Assembly (NCBI GenBank): GCA_023451395.1
Contig: JAEXZL010000023.1
Location: forward strand, 1 to 9,217
Length of the DNA stretch: 9,217 nucleotides
DNA from: Bacillota bacterium
GTDB taxonomy: Bacteria; Bacillota; Clostridia; Clostridiales; Clostridiaceae
Reading direction: 5' to 3'
The notes under the pieces are model-generated. The model worked only from the letters and a program-made list of their open reading frames with translations, had not been told where the DNA came from and made no database searches. The position numbers were made by a program, and so were the translations under genes. Of the stretch, positions 1 to 6,930 are shown in pieces (the first letter of the stretch is position 1; each line of letters starts with the position of its first letter).

Positions 1-1249
1 GCTCTAACCTTAATGCTCCTAAAGCCTGCAATACAATTCCGTCACTATCAGCAACTATTAGTATTAAATCACCCTTTTCAGCCTCAGAAGCCTTTATTAT
101 TTCCTGAAGCTCTTCTTCCTTTAAAAACTTCAAAATTGGAGACTTTATTTCCTCATCTTTCAATGCAATCCATGCAAGTCCCTTAGCCTTATACGTCTTA
201 ACAAATTCCCCTAATCTGTCAATGTCTTTTCTTCCTAAAGATGCACCATCCTTAAGTGTGATAGCTCTAACTGACCCACCATTATTTAAGGCATCAGAAA
301 AAACTTTAAAATCGCAGGAAGAAACAACAGAGCTGAGATTCTTTATTTCCATACCAAATCTTAAATCTGGCTTATCGCTTCCAAACCTATCCATAGCCTC
401 TTTATAAGGAAGTCTTTTAAAAGGTATAGGAACATCTACATCTAATACTTTCTTAAAGACGTAAGAAATAAGCTCTTCGTTAAGAGAAATCACATCCTCC
501 TGCTCTACAAAGGATAGCTCCATATCTACCTGTGTAAACTCAGGTTGTCTATTTGCTCTTAAATCCTCATCTCTAAAGCACTTAACTATTTGATAATATT
601 TATCAAATCCTGAAACCATCAATAGCTGCTTGAAAAGCTGGGGAGATTGAGGAAGAGCATAGAACATTCCTGGATAATTTCTACTAGGCACTAAATAATC
701 TCTAGCACCTTCTGGAGTACTTTTTGTTAGCATAGGTGTCTCCACCTCTAAAAATCCCTTTTCATCAAGAAAATCCCTTATTGCTTTTGCAGCTTTATGT
801 CTTATTATGAAGGTCCTCTGCATATCAGGTCTTCTAAGATCTAAATATCTGTATTTGAGCCTTATATTCTCTGCAGCATCTAACCCTTCCTTTATGTAAA
901 TTGGAGGGGTTTCAGACTCTGAAAGTATTTTAATTTCTTCTCCCTTAAGCTCTACATATCCTGTTGGCATATTCTCATTTATAGACTCTCGCCTTACTAA
1001 TGTTCCTGTAACAGCTATGCAGTACTCTGGTTTTACGGAATCTGCCTTTTGGAATGCTTCAGCATTTATCTCCTCACCAAAAACAACCTGCAATATTCCG
1101 CTTCTGTCTCTTAAATCAATAAAAATAAGTCCTCCAAGATTTCTTTTTCGCTGAACCCAACCCATCACTGTATAAGAGTTATCAACATTACTTTCTCTTA
1201 GTTCACCACACATTATACTTCTTTTTAGTCCCTCTAAGGCTTCACCCAT
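1..1249 (-). CDS. aspS: Aspartyl-tRNA synthetase, C-terminal part beyond window
   Basis: Charges tRNA-Asp with aspartate in the cytoplasm. The frame is open for 416 codons from ATG at 1249 to the left edge with no stop or frameshift. Residues about 1-105 look like the N-terminal OB-fold anticodon-binding domain (GWVQRKRNLGGLIFIDLRDR at 30-49). The class II catalytic core follows: motif 1 region FLEVETPML (166-174), QSPQLFKQLLM (201-211) and motif 2 FRDEDLRANRQPEFTQVDME (225-244). Residues about 280-410 correspond to the GAD insertion typical of bacterial AspRS. Family members are about 590 residues, so roughly 175 residues, including motif 3 (the GLDR arginine), lie outside the window. An AGGAGG sits 8 bases before the ATG. 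It follows hemZ after 38 bases, too short for a T-box leader, so it is probably cotranscribed. Identity is certain; whether it is the discriminating or Asp/Asn type was not determined. Confidence 0.97.
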   Translation of the reverse strand, partial: MGEALEGLKRSIMCGELRESNVDNSYTVMGWVQRKRNLGGLIFIDLRDRSGILQVVFGEEINAEAFQKADSVKPEYCIAVTGTLVRRESINENMPTGYVELKGEEIKILSESETPPIYIKEGLDAAENIRLKYRYLDLRRPDMQRTFIIRHKAAKAIRDFLDEKGFLEVETPMLTKSTPEGARDYLVPSRNYPGMFYALPQSPQLFKQLLMVSGFDKYYQIVKCFRDEDLRANRQPEFTQVDMELSFVEQEDVISLNEELISYVFKKVLDVDVPIPFKRLPYKEAMDRFGSDKPDLRFGMEIKNLSSVVSSCDFKVFSDALNNGGSVRAITLKDGASLGRKDIDRLGEFVKTYKAKGLAWIALKDEEIKSPILKFLKEEELQEIIKASEAEKGDLILIVADSDGIVLQALGALRLE

Positions 1250-1287
1250 AATTTACTCCTCCTACAAAAATTTTACTTAAGTATTCT

Positions 1288-2724
1288 TTACGAATAAAGG
1301 CTATTTAAAAGTTTTATCTTACCTTCAATTAGTTCATCAATTCTCTCAATGTATTGCTTAACATCCTTAGTATTTGCAAAGCGCTCTATCCGATTTTCCT
1401 CAAGGAATACTACCTTTGAAATTCCATCAGCACCTAAAGCAATTATTGTTTGTCTTTCTTCAATCATTTCTATATTATAGATACATTCTTTACCTTTTAA
1501 AGTATAGCCTACATTCTCCATGTTTCCAATCATATTTTTTTGTCTATACATATAGTAAGGTATCATATTAAGCTTATTTGCAAGAAGTTCTGTTTCTTTA
1601 TACATAAGACTTAATTCCTGCTGCTTTGGTATATGATATTCTTTATTTAGGACTATACTTTCATGCAACTTAGAAGCTCTCTTAATAGACAAGCCATGAA
1701 CTGTTAAGCTATCTGGAGAAAGAGACTCCAATTCCTTACATGTAAAGGTAAGCTCCTCTATGCCCTCACCAGGAAGTCCCACAATTACATCCATATTTAT
1801 ATTATTAAAGCCAAGTTTTCTGGCCTCATTATAGACATCTTTAACCAGATCAGAACTATGAAGCCTTCCTATCCTTTTTAAAGTTTTATCGTTCATGCTT
1901 TGAGGATTAATGCTAATTCTATCAACAGAAAAGTCCTTCATGGTTTTTAATTTATTAATTGAAATACTATCAGGACGACCACATTCTACAGTAAATTCAA
2001 TAATATTTCTATCTTTAATTAAAGACTTGTATATTAATGACATTATATTATAAAACTCTTCGTCAGATACAGAAGTTGGAGTTCCTCCCCCAAAATAAAC
2101 TGTTTCTATAAAGAGGTCTTTAGCATCAATATATTTGGATAGTTCCTTTATTTCTAGGGAAAGAGCTTCTAGATAAGGTTTTACAAGAGATCTGGACCCT
2201 GAAATAGGGTTTGAGGCAAAGGAACAATAAGAACATCTTGTTGGACAAAAAGGCATACCAATATAAATGCTTACTTTGTTTTTATCTTTGTTCACAAAGG
2301 AAGCCTCATACTCTGCAATTTTTATGCAAAGCTCAGCTTTATGAGATGCTGCACAATAAACTCTCTTAAAATAATCTATAATTTCCTCTTGAGACTTTCC
2401 ATCCTGTAATAATTGTAGAGCAATCTTACTAGGTCTTATTCCGATTAAAGTACCCCAAGGATGAATTTCACCAGTTTCTTTTTTTAAAAATTCAAAAATA
2501 CTCTTTTTAATAAAGTTATTGTAGCCTATATAATCCTTATATATTATTTTCTCACTATAATCCCCGTGGCGCATTAGAATATAGTCCATCTCTATATTTA
2601 TTACATAATCCCCTTGGATTTCATCTGTAACAAATAAAATTTCCTCAAGCAAAAAATATATATTAAAAATCTGATAAACATCATATCTATATTTTAAATT
2701 ATTTAGTAATATTTTTATTTTCAT
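1288..2724 (-). CDS. hemZ: HemZ-type coproporphyrinogen dehydrogenase-like radical SAM protein
   Basis: A 478-residue radical SAM protein of the HemN/HemW superfamily, closest to HemZ. The [4Fe-4S] motif C-x3-C-x2-C is at C160, C164 and C167 within GMPFCPTRCSYCSF. The SAM-binding glycine motif GGGTPTS is at 212-218. VECGRPDS (246-253) and RISINPQSMND (269-279) are core strands of the TIM barrel. The N-terminal 150 residues form the extra domain that distinguishes HemZ from HemN/HemW, and YYMYRQKNMIGNMENVGY (390-407) is a C-terminal signature I recognise from HemZ. The family name implies oxygen-independent coproporphyrinogen III oxidation, but no other haem gene is nearby and the activity of clostridial HemZ proteins is uncertain; a HemW-like haem-handling role is an alternative. 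The ribosome site (AAGAGGG, only 3 bases from ATG) is poor; the metallo-hydrolase stop is 12 bases upstream, so translational coupling is likely. Confidence 0.88.
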   Translation of the reverse strand: MKIKILLNNLKYRYDVYQIFNIYFLLEEILFVTDEIQGDYVINIEMDYILMRHGDYSEKIIYKDYIGYNNFIKKSIFEFLKKETGEIHPWGTLIGIRPSKIALQLLQDGKSQEEIIDYFKRVYCAASHKAELCIKIAEYEASFVNKDKNKVSIYIGMPFCPTRCSYCSFASNPISGSRSLVKPYLEALSLEIKELSKYIDAKDLFIETVYFGGGTPTSVSDEEFYNIMSLIYKSLIKDRNIIEFTVECGRPDSISINKLKTMKDFSVDRISINPQSMNDKTLKRIGRLHSSDLVKDVYNEARKLGFNNINMDVIVGLPGEGIEELTFTCKELESLSPDSLTVHGLSIKRASKLHESIVLNKEYHIPKQQELSLMYKETELLANKLNMIPYYMYRQKNMIGNMENVGYTLKGKECIYNIEMIEERQTIIALGADGISKVVFLEENRIERFANTKDVKQYIERIDELIEGKIKLLNSLYS

Positions 2725-2736
2725 ACGCCCTCTTCA

Positions 2737-3339
2737 TTAGTTAATAAAAGGATTTGTTCTTCTTTCCTTTTCTATGGTTGTGCTTGGTCCGTGTCCAGGA
2801 TATACAATAAGATTATCCTCTAGGATAAGAAGTTTCTCTACAATGCTCTTTATAAGAGTATCATAGTCTCCACCTTCAAAATCTGTTCTACCAATAGAGG
2901 ATTGAAATAGAGTATCACCACTAAAAATAACATCCTCTATTAAAAAGCTCATTCCTCCGGGGGAATGTCCTGGGGTCTCAATACATTTAACTTCAAAGCC
3001 CCCTATATTAATAACTTCCTGATCTCTTATATGAGTTATAGGCACTCCATTAATGTTTCCATAAATATAAGTATTCTTATCCATAAGGTCTAGGTCTTCT
3101 CTATTTATATAGGTCATAAGATTATATCTAGCTGAAAGTGCTTTTACAGCCCCTACATGATCAATATGTCCATGAGTTAAAAATATGCTTTTAACCTTAA
3201 GTCCATTTTTTTCTATGATAGCTATAAGCTTCTCCTGATCATCACCAGGATCAATAACGATAGTATCCATTGTTGCTTCATTTATAACCAAATAACAATT
3301 AGTGGCATATATACCTGTTGGTATTGTTTTTACTATCAT
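2737..3339 (-). CDS. Metallo-beta-lactamase-fold hydrolase, glyoxalase II-like (YcbL type)
   Basis: A 200-residue cytoplasmic hydrolase with a complete metal site: T-H-x-H-x-D-H at 55-61 (H56, H58, D60, H61), H125 in TPGHSPGG, bridging D142 in FSGDTLF, and H183 in PGHGP. SIGRTDFEGGD (148-158) is typical of the short YcbL/YqgX group of glyoxalase II relatives, which lack the long C-terminal substrate-binding domain of true glyoxalase II. Hydrolysis of a thioester such as S-lactoylglutathione is the family guess, but many clostridia lack glutathione, so the natural substrate is unknown. The ATG at 3339 is chosen over an in-frame TTG two codons earlier because AAGGAGG lies 8 bases before the ATG but only 2 before the TTG. 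It starts 19 bases after the dtd stop and 12 bases precede hemZ, so it belongs to the same operon. No signal peptide is visible. Confidence 0.88.
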   Translation of the reverse strand: MIVKTIPTGIYATNCYLVINEATMDTIVIDPGDDQEKLIAIIEKNGLKVKSIFLTHGHIDHVGAVKALSARYNLMTYINREDLDLMDKNTYIYGNINGVPITHIRDQEVINIGGFEVKCIETPGHSPGGMSFLIEDVIFSGDTLFQSSIGRTDFEGGDYDTLIKSIVEKLLILEDNLIVYPGHGPSTTIEKERRTNPFIN

Positions 3340-3347
3340 ATACAAGA

Positions 3348-3354
3348 CCTCCTT
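3348..3354 (-). promoter_or_regulatory. Shine-Dalgarno site deciding the metallo-hydrolase start
   Basis: AAGGAGG on the minus strand lies in the 19-base gap after dtd. Spacing is 8 bases to ATG at 3339 and only 2 bases to the upstream TTG at 3345, so the shorter protein is preferred. Confidence 0.8.
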
Positions 3355-3358
3355 ATAT

Positions 3359-3808
3359 TTAAAATGTTTTTTTACTATCTATAAGAATTGTTACTGGTCC
3401 ATCATTTATTAAATGGACCTTCATTTCTGCTCCAAAAGTTCCCTGGGAAACCTTTATCCCCTCTTTTCTACATTCTTCAATAAATCTTTCATAAAGTATC
3501 CTAGCTTCTTCTCCACCAAGGGCATTCATAAAATTTGGTCTCCTACCCTTTCTACAATCTCCATAAAGGGTAAATTGAGATATTACTAGTAGTTCTCCAC
3601 CTACATCCTTTAAAGATAAATTCATCTTTTCTTCTTCATCCTCAAAGACTCTTAAATTAATAATTTTATCCTTTAAATAATTTATATCTTCTTCGCCATC
3701 GTCTTTTCCAATGCCTAAGAGCACTGTAAATCCTGTTTTTATACTACCAATCACTTCTTCGCAAACGGATACCTTTGATTCTTTCACTCTTTGAACTACT
3801 GCTCTCAT
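3359..3808 (-). CDS. dtd: D-aminoacyl-tRNA deacylase (DTD)
   Basis: A 149-residue cytoplasmic enzyme that hydrolyses D-amino acids, and glycine from mischarged tRNA-Ala, off tRNA; it acts as a homodimer in translation quality control. The whole family pattern is present: N-terminal MRAVVQRVKESKVSV, the catalytic SQFTLYGD (77-84), the RKGRRPNF segment (86-93) and the C-terminal Gly-cis-Pro motif NDGPVT (135-140), which enforces chirality by reaching across the dimer. Length equals the usual 145-150. The start at 3808 is supported by AAGGAGC with 6 bases between GGAG and ATG. It begins 47 bases after the rel stop; rel next to dtd is a conserved pair in Bacillota. No promoter that I would trust sits in the gap, so it is probably read through from rel. 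Confidence 0.96.
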   Translation of the reverse strand: MRAVVQRVKESKVSVCEEVIGSIKTGFTVLLGIGKDDGEEDINYLKDKIINLRVFEDEEEKMNLSLKDVGGELLVISQFTLYGDCRKGRRPNFMNALGGEEARILYERFIEECRKEGIKVSQGTFGAEMKVHLINDGPVTILIDSKKTF

Positions 3809-3855
3809 AGACTGCTCCTTATATTAAAATTATCTTTAAACTTATTTTCTTATTA

Positions 3856-6027
3856 TTAGTTATGGACTCTAAAAACTTCCATGACTCCACTTAGCCTTCT
3901 AATTTTTTTCATTAAATCTCTAAGCTGATCAATAGAATTAATTCTTAGTTTTATGTTTATAGAAGCTACATTATTCTTTGAAGTTTTAGCACTTAAAGCC
4001 TGAAGGTGGAAGTTTGATTCGGAAATAATAGTCATAATCTCTGTGAGAAGTCCACCTCTGTCTTCACTTTTCACCTGTATTTCACTAATATATTCCTCTC
4101 CTTGATAGCTTCCCCAATTTACCTCCACTAGCTTATGCTTTTCTTCTATTGGTAGATTCTTTATATTGGAACAGTCCTTGCGATGCACAGATATTCCTCT
4201 GCCTTTAGTTATATATCCTACAATTTCATCTCCCGCTACAGGACTACAGCATTTGGCGTATCTTACCATTATATTGTTAAGACCTTTTACTGTTACTCCA
4301 ATAGGAATGATTTTTCTCTTAACAGGCTTATTACTCTGCTCCTGAAGATTTTTATTTATTTCCTCCACTGAAGTATGCTTATCTATATTCATGGCTTCTT
4401 TCAGCTTAGATATCATAGAAGATGCAATCAACTGTCCAGTACCTACAGCTGCATATATATCATCATTATTATGAAGGTTAGATTTTTTTAGAATCTTTTC
4501 ATAAGCCTCACCCTTGGCTACTTCAGAAAAATTTACCCCTTGCTTCTTTGCTTCTCTTTCTAAAATTTCCTTACCCTTTGAAATATTCTCTTCCTTCTTA
4601 GCTTTCTTAAACCAAGCTCTTATCTTGCTCTTTGCCTGATTACTTACAACAATGTTAAGCCAGTCAAGGTTTGGGCCCTTTGCTACTGTTGAGGTTAATA
4701 TTTCCACAATATCCCCAGTTCGTAGCTTATAATCCAAGGTAACCATTTTGCCGTTAACCTTAGAGCCTATACATCTATTTCCTATATCAGTATGGATTTT
4801 ATATGCAAAATCTATTGGTGTAGACCCGTTAGGTAAATTAATTACTACCCCCTTAGGAGTGAATACGAAAATTTCATCGGTAAATAAATCGATCTTAAAA
4901 GCTTCCATAAACTCTTCTGCATCAGAGGTGTCCTTCTGCCATTCCAATATATCTCTTAGCCAGGCAAGCTTGCTTTCAAAGTTTTTGCCATTTTCATTGG
5001 CCGACTCCTTATACTTCCAGTGAGCAGCTATTCCATATTCTGCGGTTTTATGCATTTCATAGGTTCTAATTTGAATTTCAAAAGGCTTTCCCTGTGGCCC
5101 TATTACTGTAGTATGTAAGGACTGATACATATTAGGCTTAGGCATAGCTATGTAATCTTTAAACCTTCCAGGAATAGGTTTATATATTGTATGAACAATT
5201 CCTAAAGCAGCATAGCAGTCCTTAACGGATTCCACTAAAAGCCTTATTGCCGTTAAATCAAAAATTTGCTCTATAGTCTTGTTCTTACTTACCATTTTTC
5301 TATAGATACTATAGAAATGCTTCGGTCTGCCATCAATATCAGCTTCGATTCCAGAGCTAGTAAGCTTTTCCTTCAAATCATTTATAATAAATTCAATATA
5401 AGCTTCTCTCTCTACTCGCTTTTCCGCAACTTTTGAGACAAGCTCATAATATTCTTCTGTATTTAAATATCTAAAGGCAAGGTCTTCTAATTCCCACTTT
5501 ATTTTTGACATACCTAGCCTATGAGCTATGGGAGCATAAATATCAAGTGTTTCTTTTGCCTTTTCCTTTTGCTTAGAAGGAGACATAAATTTAAGAGTTC
5601 TTAAATTATGCAATCTATCTGCAAGCTTAATAATGATAACTCTTATATCCTTTGCCATAGCCATAAGCATTTTTCTAACATTATCTGCCTGCTGTTCCTC
5701 TTTAGTTTTGTACTTGATTTTACCAAGCTTAGTAACACCATCTACAAGATCTGCGATCTCTTCATTAAATTCTGTTTTTATATCATCGTAGGAGTAGTTT
5801 GTATCCTCTACAACATCATGTAAAAGGCCAGCTGCTATAGTATTGGAATCCATGCCCATTTCCGCAAGGATGCAAGCTACCTCTAAAGGATGCGTAATAT
5901 ACGCCTCTCCAGACACTCTTTTTTGATCCTTATGAGCATCCTCTGCTAAAATAAAGGCCTTTTCTATTAACTTTTTATCAACGGAATAATCATTGTTATC
6001 AATAATATCCATAAGTTTTTCAAACAT
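3856..6027 (-). CDS. rel: Bifunctional (p)ppGpp synthetase/hydrolase, long RSH
   Basis: Makes (p)ppGpp from GTP or GDP plus ATP during amino-acid starvation and degrades it otherwise. Numbered from ATG 6027 (723 residues, the usual clostridial length): the HD hydrolase domain holds H46, H70-D71 (LLHDVVEDT) and D137 (LADRLHN). The synthetase domain holds RPKHFYSIYRKM (234-245), RFKD (288-291) and FEIQIRT (316-322). RFKD is the RxKD form seen in bifunctional enzymes rather than the ExDD of synthetase-only RelA. The TGS domain spans about 381-445, a zinc-finger-like CC at 593-594 with C619 follows, and the ACT domain covers about 645-723. Both active sites look intact. An in-frame TTG at 6072 would add 15 residues, but the family start is MFEKL and AGGAG lies 11 bases before this ATG. 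It lies downstream of apt with its own candidate promoter and leader hairpin. Also named relA. Confidence 0.97.
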   Translation of the reverse strand: MFEKLMDIIDNNDYSVDKKLIEKAFILAEDAHKDQKRVSGEAYITHPLEVACILAEMGMDSNTIAAGLLHDVVEDTNYSYDDIKTEFNEEIADLVDGVTKLGKIKYKTKEEQQADNVRKMLMAMAKDIRVIIIKLADRLHNLRTLKFMSPSKQKEKAKETLDIYAPIAHRLGMSKIKWELEDLAFRYLNTEEYYELVSKVAEKRVEREAYIEFIINDLKEKLTSSGIEADIDGRPKHFYSIYRKMVSKNKTIEQIFDLTAIRLLVESVKDCYAALGIVHTIYKPIPGRFKDYIAMPKPNMYQSLHTTVIGPQGKPFEIQIRTYEMHKTAEYGIAAHWKYKESANENGKNFESKLAWLRDILEWQKDTSDAEEFMEAFKIDLFTDEIFVFTPKGVVINLPNGSTPIDFAYKIHTDIGNRCIGSKVNGKMVTLDYKLRTGDIVEILTSTVAKGPNLDWLNIVVSNQAKSKIRAWFKKAKKEENISKGKEILEREAKKQGVNFSEVAKGEAYEKILKKSNLHNNDDIYAAVGTGQLIASSMISKLKEAMNIDKHTSVEEINKNLQEQSNKPVKRKIIPIGVTVKGLNNIMVRYAKCCSPVAGDEIVGYITKGRGISVHRKDCSNIKNLPIEEKHKLVEVNWGSYQGEEYISEIQVKSEDRGGLLTEIMTIISESNFHLQALSAKTSKNNVASINIKLRINSIDQLRDLMKKIRRLSGVMEVFRVHN

Positions 6028-6073
6028 AGGATAAAACACTCCTCTTAAATCTTTTAAAAGTTCTAAAATCAAT

Positions 6074-6095
6074 GGCTGGTTTAGTTCAACCAGCC
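6074..6095 (-). other. Perfect hairpin in the rel leader
   Basis: An 8-bp perfect stem GGCTGGTT / AACCAGCC closes a 6-base loop between apt and rel. On the minus strand it is followed by ATTGATTTTAG, a poor U-tract, so it is a weak terminator at best. It starts about 7 bases after the start site predicted from the promoter at 6109-6137, so it could instead be a 5' stabilising or regulatory structure of the rel mRNA. The pairing is directly visible; its function is inferred. Confidence 0.5.
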
Positions 6096-6108
6096 AAATT
6101 TTATATTA

Positions 6109-6137
6109 ATTATATAATATATAATTATTTTTTTCAA
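6109..6137 (-). promoter_or_regulatory. Candidate sigma-A promoter for rel
   Basis: Minus strand TTGAAA (6132-6137), a 17-base spacer and TATAAT (6109-6114), beginning 5 bases after the apt stop. Transcription would start near 6102, giving a leader of about 75 bases before the rel ATG. The area is extremely AT-rich, so a chance match is possible, although both hexamers and the spacing are near ideal. Confidence 0.5.
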
Positions 6138-6142
6138 ATAGT

Positions 6143-6661
6143 TTAAATATCATATTGAATTAAAGACATTATGTCATATTTTTCTAATTTATCTCTGCCC
6201 CTAAGCTCTGTAAGTTCAATAGCAAAGCTCATGGCTGCCACTTCTCCACCTACCTGTTCAACAAGCTGAGCAACAGCAGCAATGGTACCTCCTGTAGCTA
6301 ACAGATCATCTACAATTGCAACTCTTTGTCCAGGTTGTATAGCATCCTTATGAATTTCCAGAGTATCAACTCCATATTCAAGGGAATACTGAACCTTTAC
6401 TGTTTCAGCAGGAAGCTTTCCTTTTTTTCTGATTGGTACAAAGCCCACTCCTAAAGCATAAGCTACAGGAACTCCAAAAATAAACCCTCTTGCTTCTGGC
6501 CCTACTACTACATCTATATTTTTATCCTTTAAGAATTTTGCTAAATCGTCTACAGCGCTTTTTAGTCCCTCACCATCCTTTATTAGTGTGGTAATATCCT
6601 TAAAGCTAATTCCTTCCTTTGGAAAACCATCAATTATTCTAATACTACTTTTATAATCCAT
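6143..6661 (-). CDS. apt: Adenine phosphoribosyltransferase
   Basis: Converts adenine and PRPP to AMP and pyrophosphate in cytoplasmic purine salvage. The protein is 172 residues from ATG 6661, the standard length. It has the N-terminal IRIIDGFPKEGISFKDIT, adenine-site VVGPEARGFIFG (52-63), the flexible loop RKKGKLPAETVKVQY (78-92) and the PRPP-binding motif VAIVDDLLATGGT (114-126). Another in-frame ATG at 6667 abuts GGAGG with no spacing, whereas the chosen one has 6 bases, so the shorter form is preferred. It has its own promoter and a leader of about 150 bases. apt directly before rel is a conserved order in Bacillota. AMP made here feeds the adenylate pool, while rel consumes ATP and GTP; a functional link is an inference. 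Confidence 0.97.
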   Translation of the reverse strand: MDYKSSIRIIDGFPKEGISFKDITTLIKDGEGLKSAVDDLAKFLKDKNIDVVVGPEARGFIFGVPVAYALGVGFVPIRKKGKLPAETVKVQYSLEYGVDTLEIHKDAIQPGQRVAIVDDLLATGGTIAAVAQLVEQVGGEVAAMSFAIELTELRGRDKLEKYDIMSLIQYDI

Positions 6662-6667
6662 CTTCAT

Positions 6668-6672
6668 CCTCC
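6668..6672 (-). promoter_or_regulatory. Shine-Dalgarno site deciding the apt start
   Basis: GGAGG on the minus strand directly abuts an in-frame ATG at 6667 and lies 6 bases upstream of ATG 6661. Only the second has workable spacing. Confidence 0.8.
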
Positions 6673-6729
6673 ATTTATTAACTAATTATTTATTTCAATT
6701 ATTTTCTGCTATACGTTAATATCTTCTAC

Positions 6730-6783
6730 CTATTTACTCTACAACAAATAGTTGTAATTAAAGGGCCTGTAACCTTTGCCCTT
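6730..6783 (-). promoter_or_regulatory. Structured leader of apt with competing hairpins
   Basis: The leader holds AAGGGC/GCCCTT (6778-6783 with 6761-6766, 11-base loop), which excludes an alternative AAAGG/CCTTT pairing (6773-6777 with 6760-6764). Next comes TACAAC/GTTGTA (6751-6756 with 6740-6745), whose loop can instead form CTATTT/AAATAG (6746-6751 with 6730-6735). All pairings are visible on the minus strand. The short AT-rich stems could be chance. The sequence does not match the purine, PreQ1 or guanidine-I riboswitch cores as I know them. No T-tract clearly marks a terminator form. Regulatory function is speculative. Confidence 0.25.
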
Positions 6784-6820
6784 GTATATGAAAATCAACC
6801 AAATAATAGAAAACAAATAT

Positions 6821-6849
6821 ATTATAAAGTAAATTAACATTTTTGACAA
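6821..6849 (-). promoter_or_regulatory. Candidate sigma-A promoter for apt(-rel)
   Basis: Minus strand TTGTCA (6844-6849), exactly 17 bases, then TATAAT (6821-6826). It sits after the secF terminator hairpin and predicts a start near 6814, about 150 bases before the apt ATG. Position, spacing and hexamer quality agree, which makes this one of the two best promoters in the window. Confidence 0.65.
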
Positions 6850-6871
6850 ATAGAATTATGTATATAAGCAA

Positions 6872-6903
6872 CATAAACCTCCAAATTTCTTTGAAGGTTT
6901 ATG
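6872..6903 (-). terminator. Hairpin terminator of secDF
   Basis: Minus strand CATAAACCTTC and GGAGGTTTATG form an 11-bp stem (one G-T pair) around a 10-base loop, 27 bases after the secF stop. The following TTGCTTATAT is only moderately T-rich, so efficiency may be modest. The plus-strand side is followed by AATAAAAG and would not terminate. Its position between secF and a new promoter supports the call. Confidence 0.6.
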
Positions 6904-6930
6904 AATAAAAGTAAAGTAACTATTTGTTTA

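Noticed and set aside
222..407. Plus-strand open frames such as 222-407, 1374-1571, 4183-4371, 4748-5023, 5608-5823, 8062-8259 and 8526-8708.
   Set aside because: Each lies inside a well-recognised minus-strand gene in another frame, with no family resemblance that I can see.
1250..1287. A T-box or other riboswitch before aspS.
   Set aside because: Only 38 bases separate hemZ and aspS, far too short for a T-box, and no specifier or antiterminator sequence is visible.
6028..6072. A 15-residue N-terminal extension of Rel from TTG 6072.
   Set aside because: It lacks a ribosome site and is not part of the family N-terminus; ATG 6027 gives the normal 723 residues with AGGAG upstream.
6843..6866. 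A plus-strand TTGACA at 6843-6848 as a promoter.
   Set aside because: The nearest TATATA-like box is only about 12 bases away and there is no plus-strand gene downstream; the same bases are better explained as the minus-strand apt -35 box.
6743..6928. An 11-base inverted repeat, AACAAATAGTT at 6743-6753 and AACTATTTGTT at 6918-6928.
   Set aside because: Short, AT-rich and 164 bases apart across a terminator; most likely chance in low-GC intergenic DNA.
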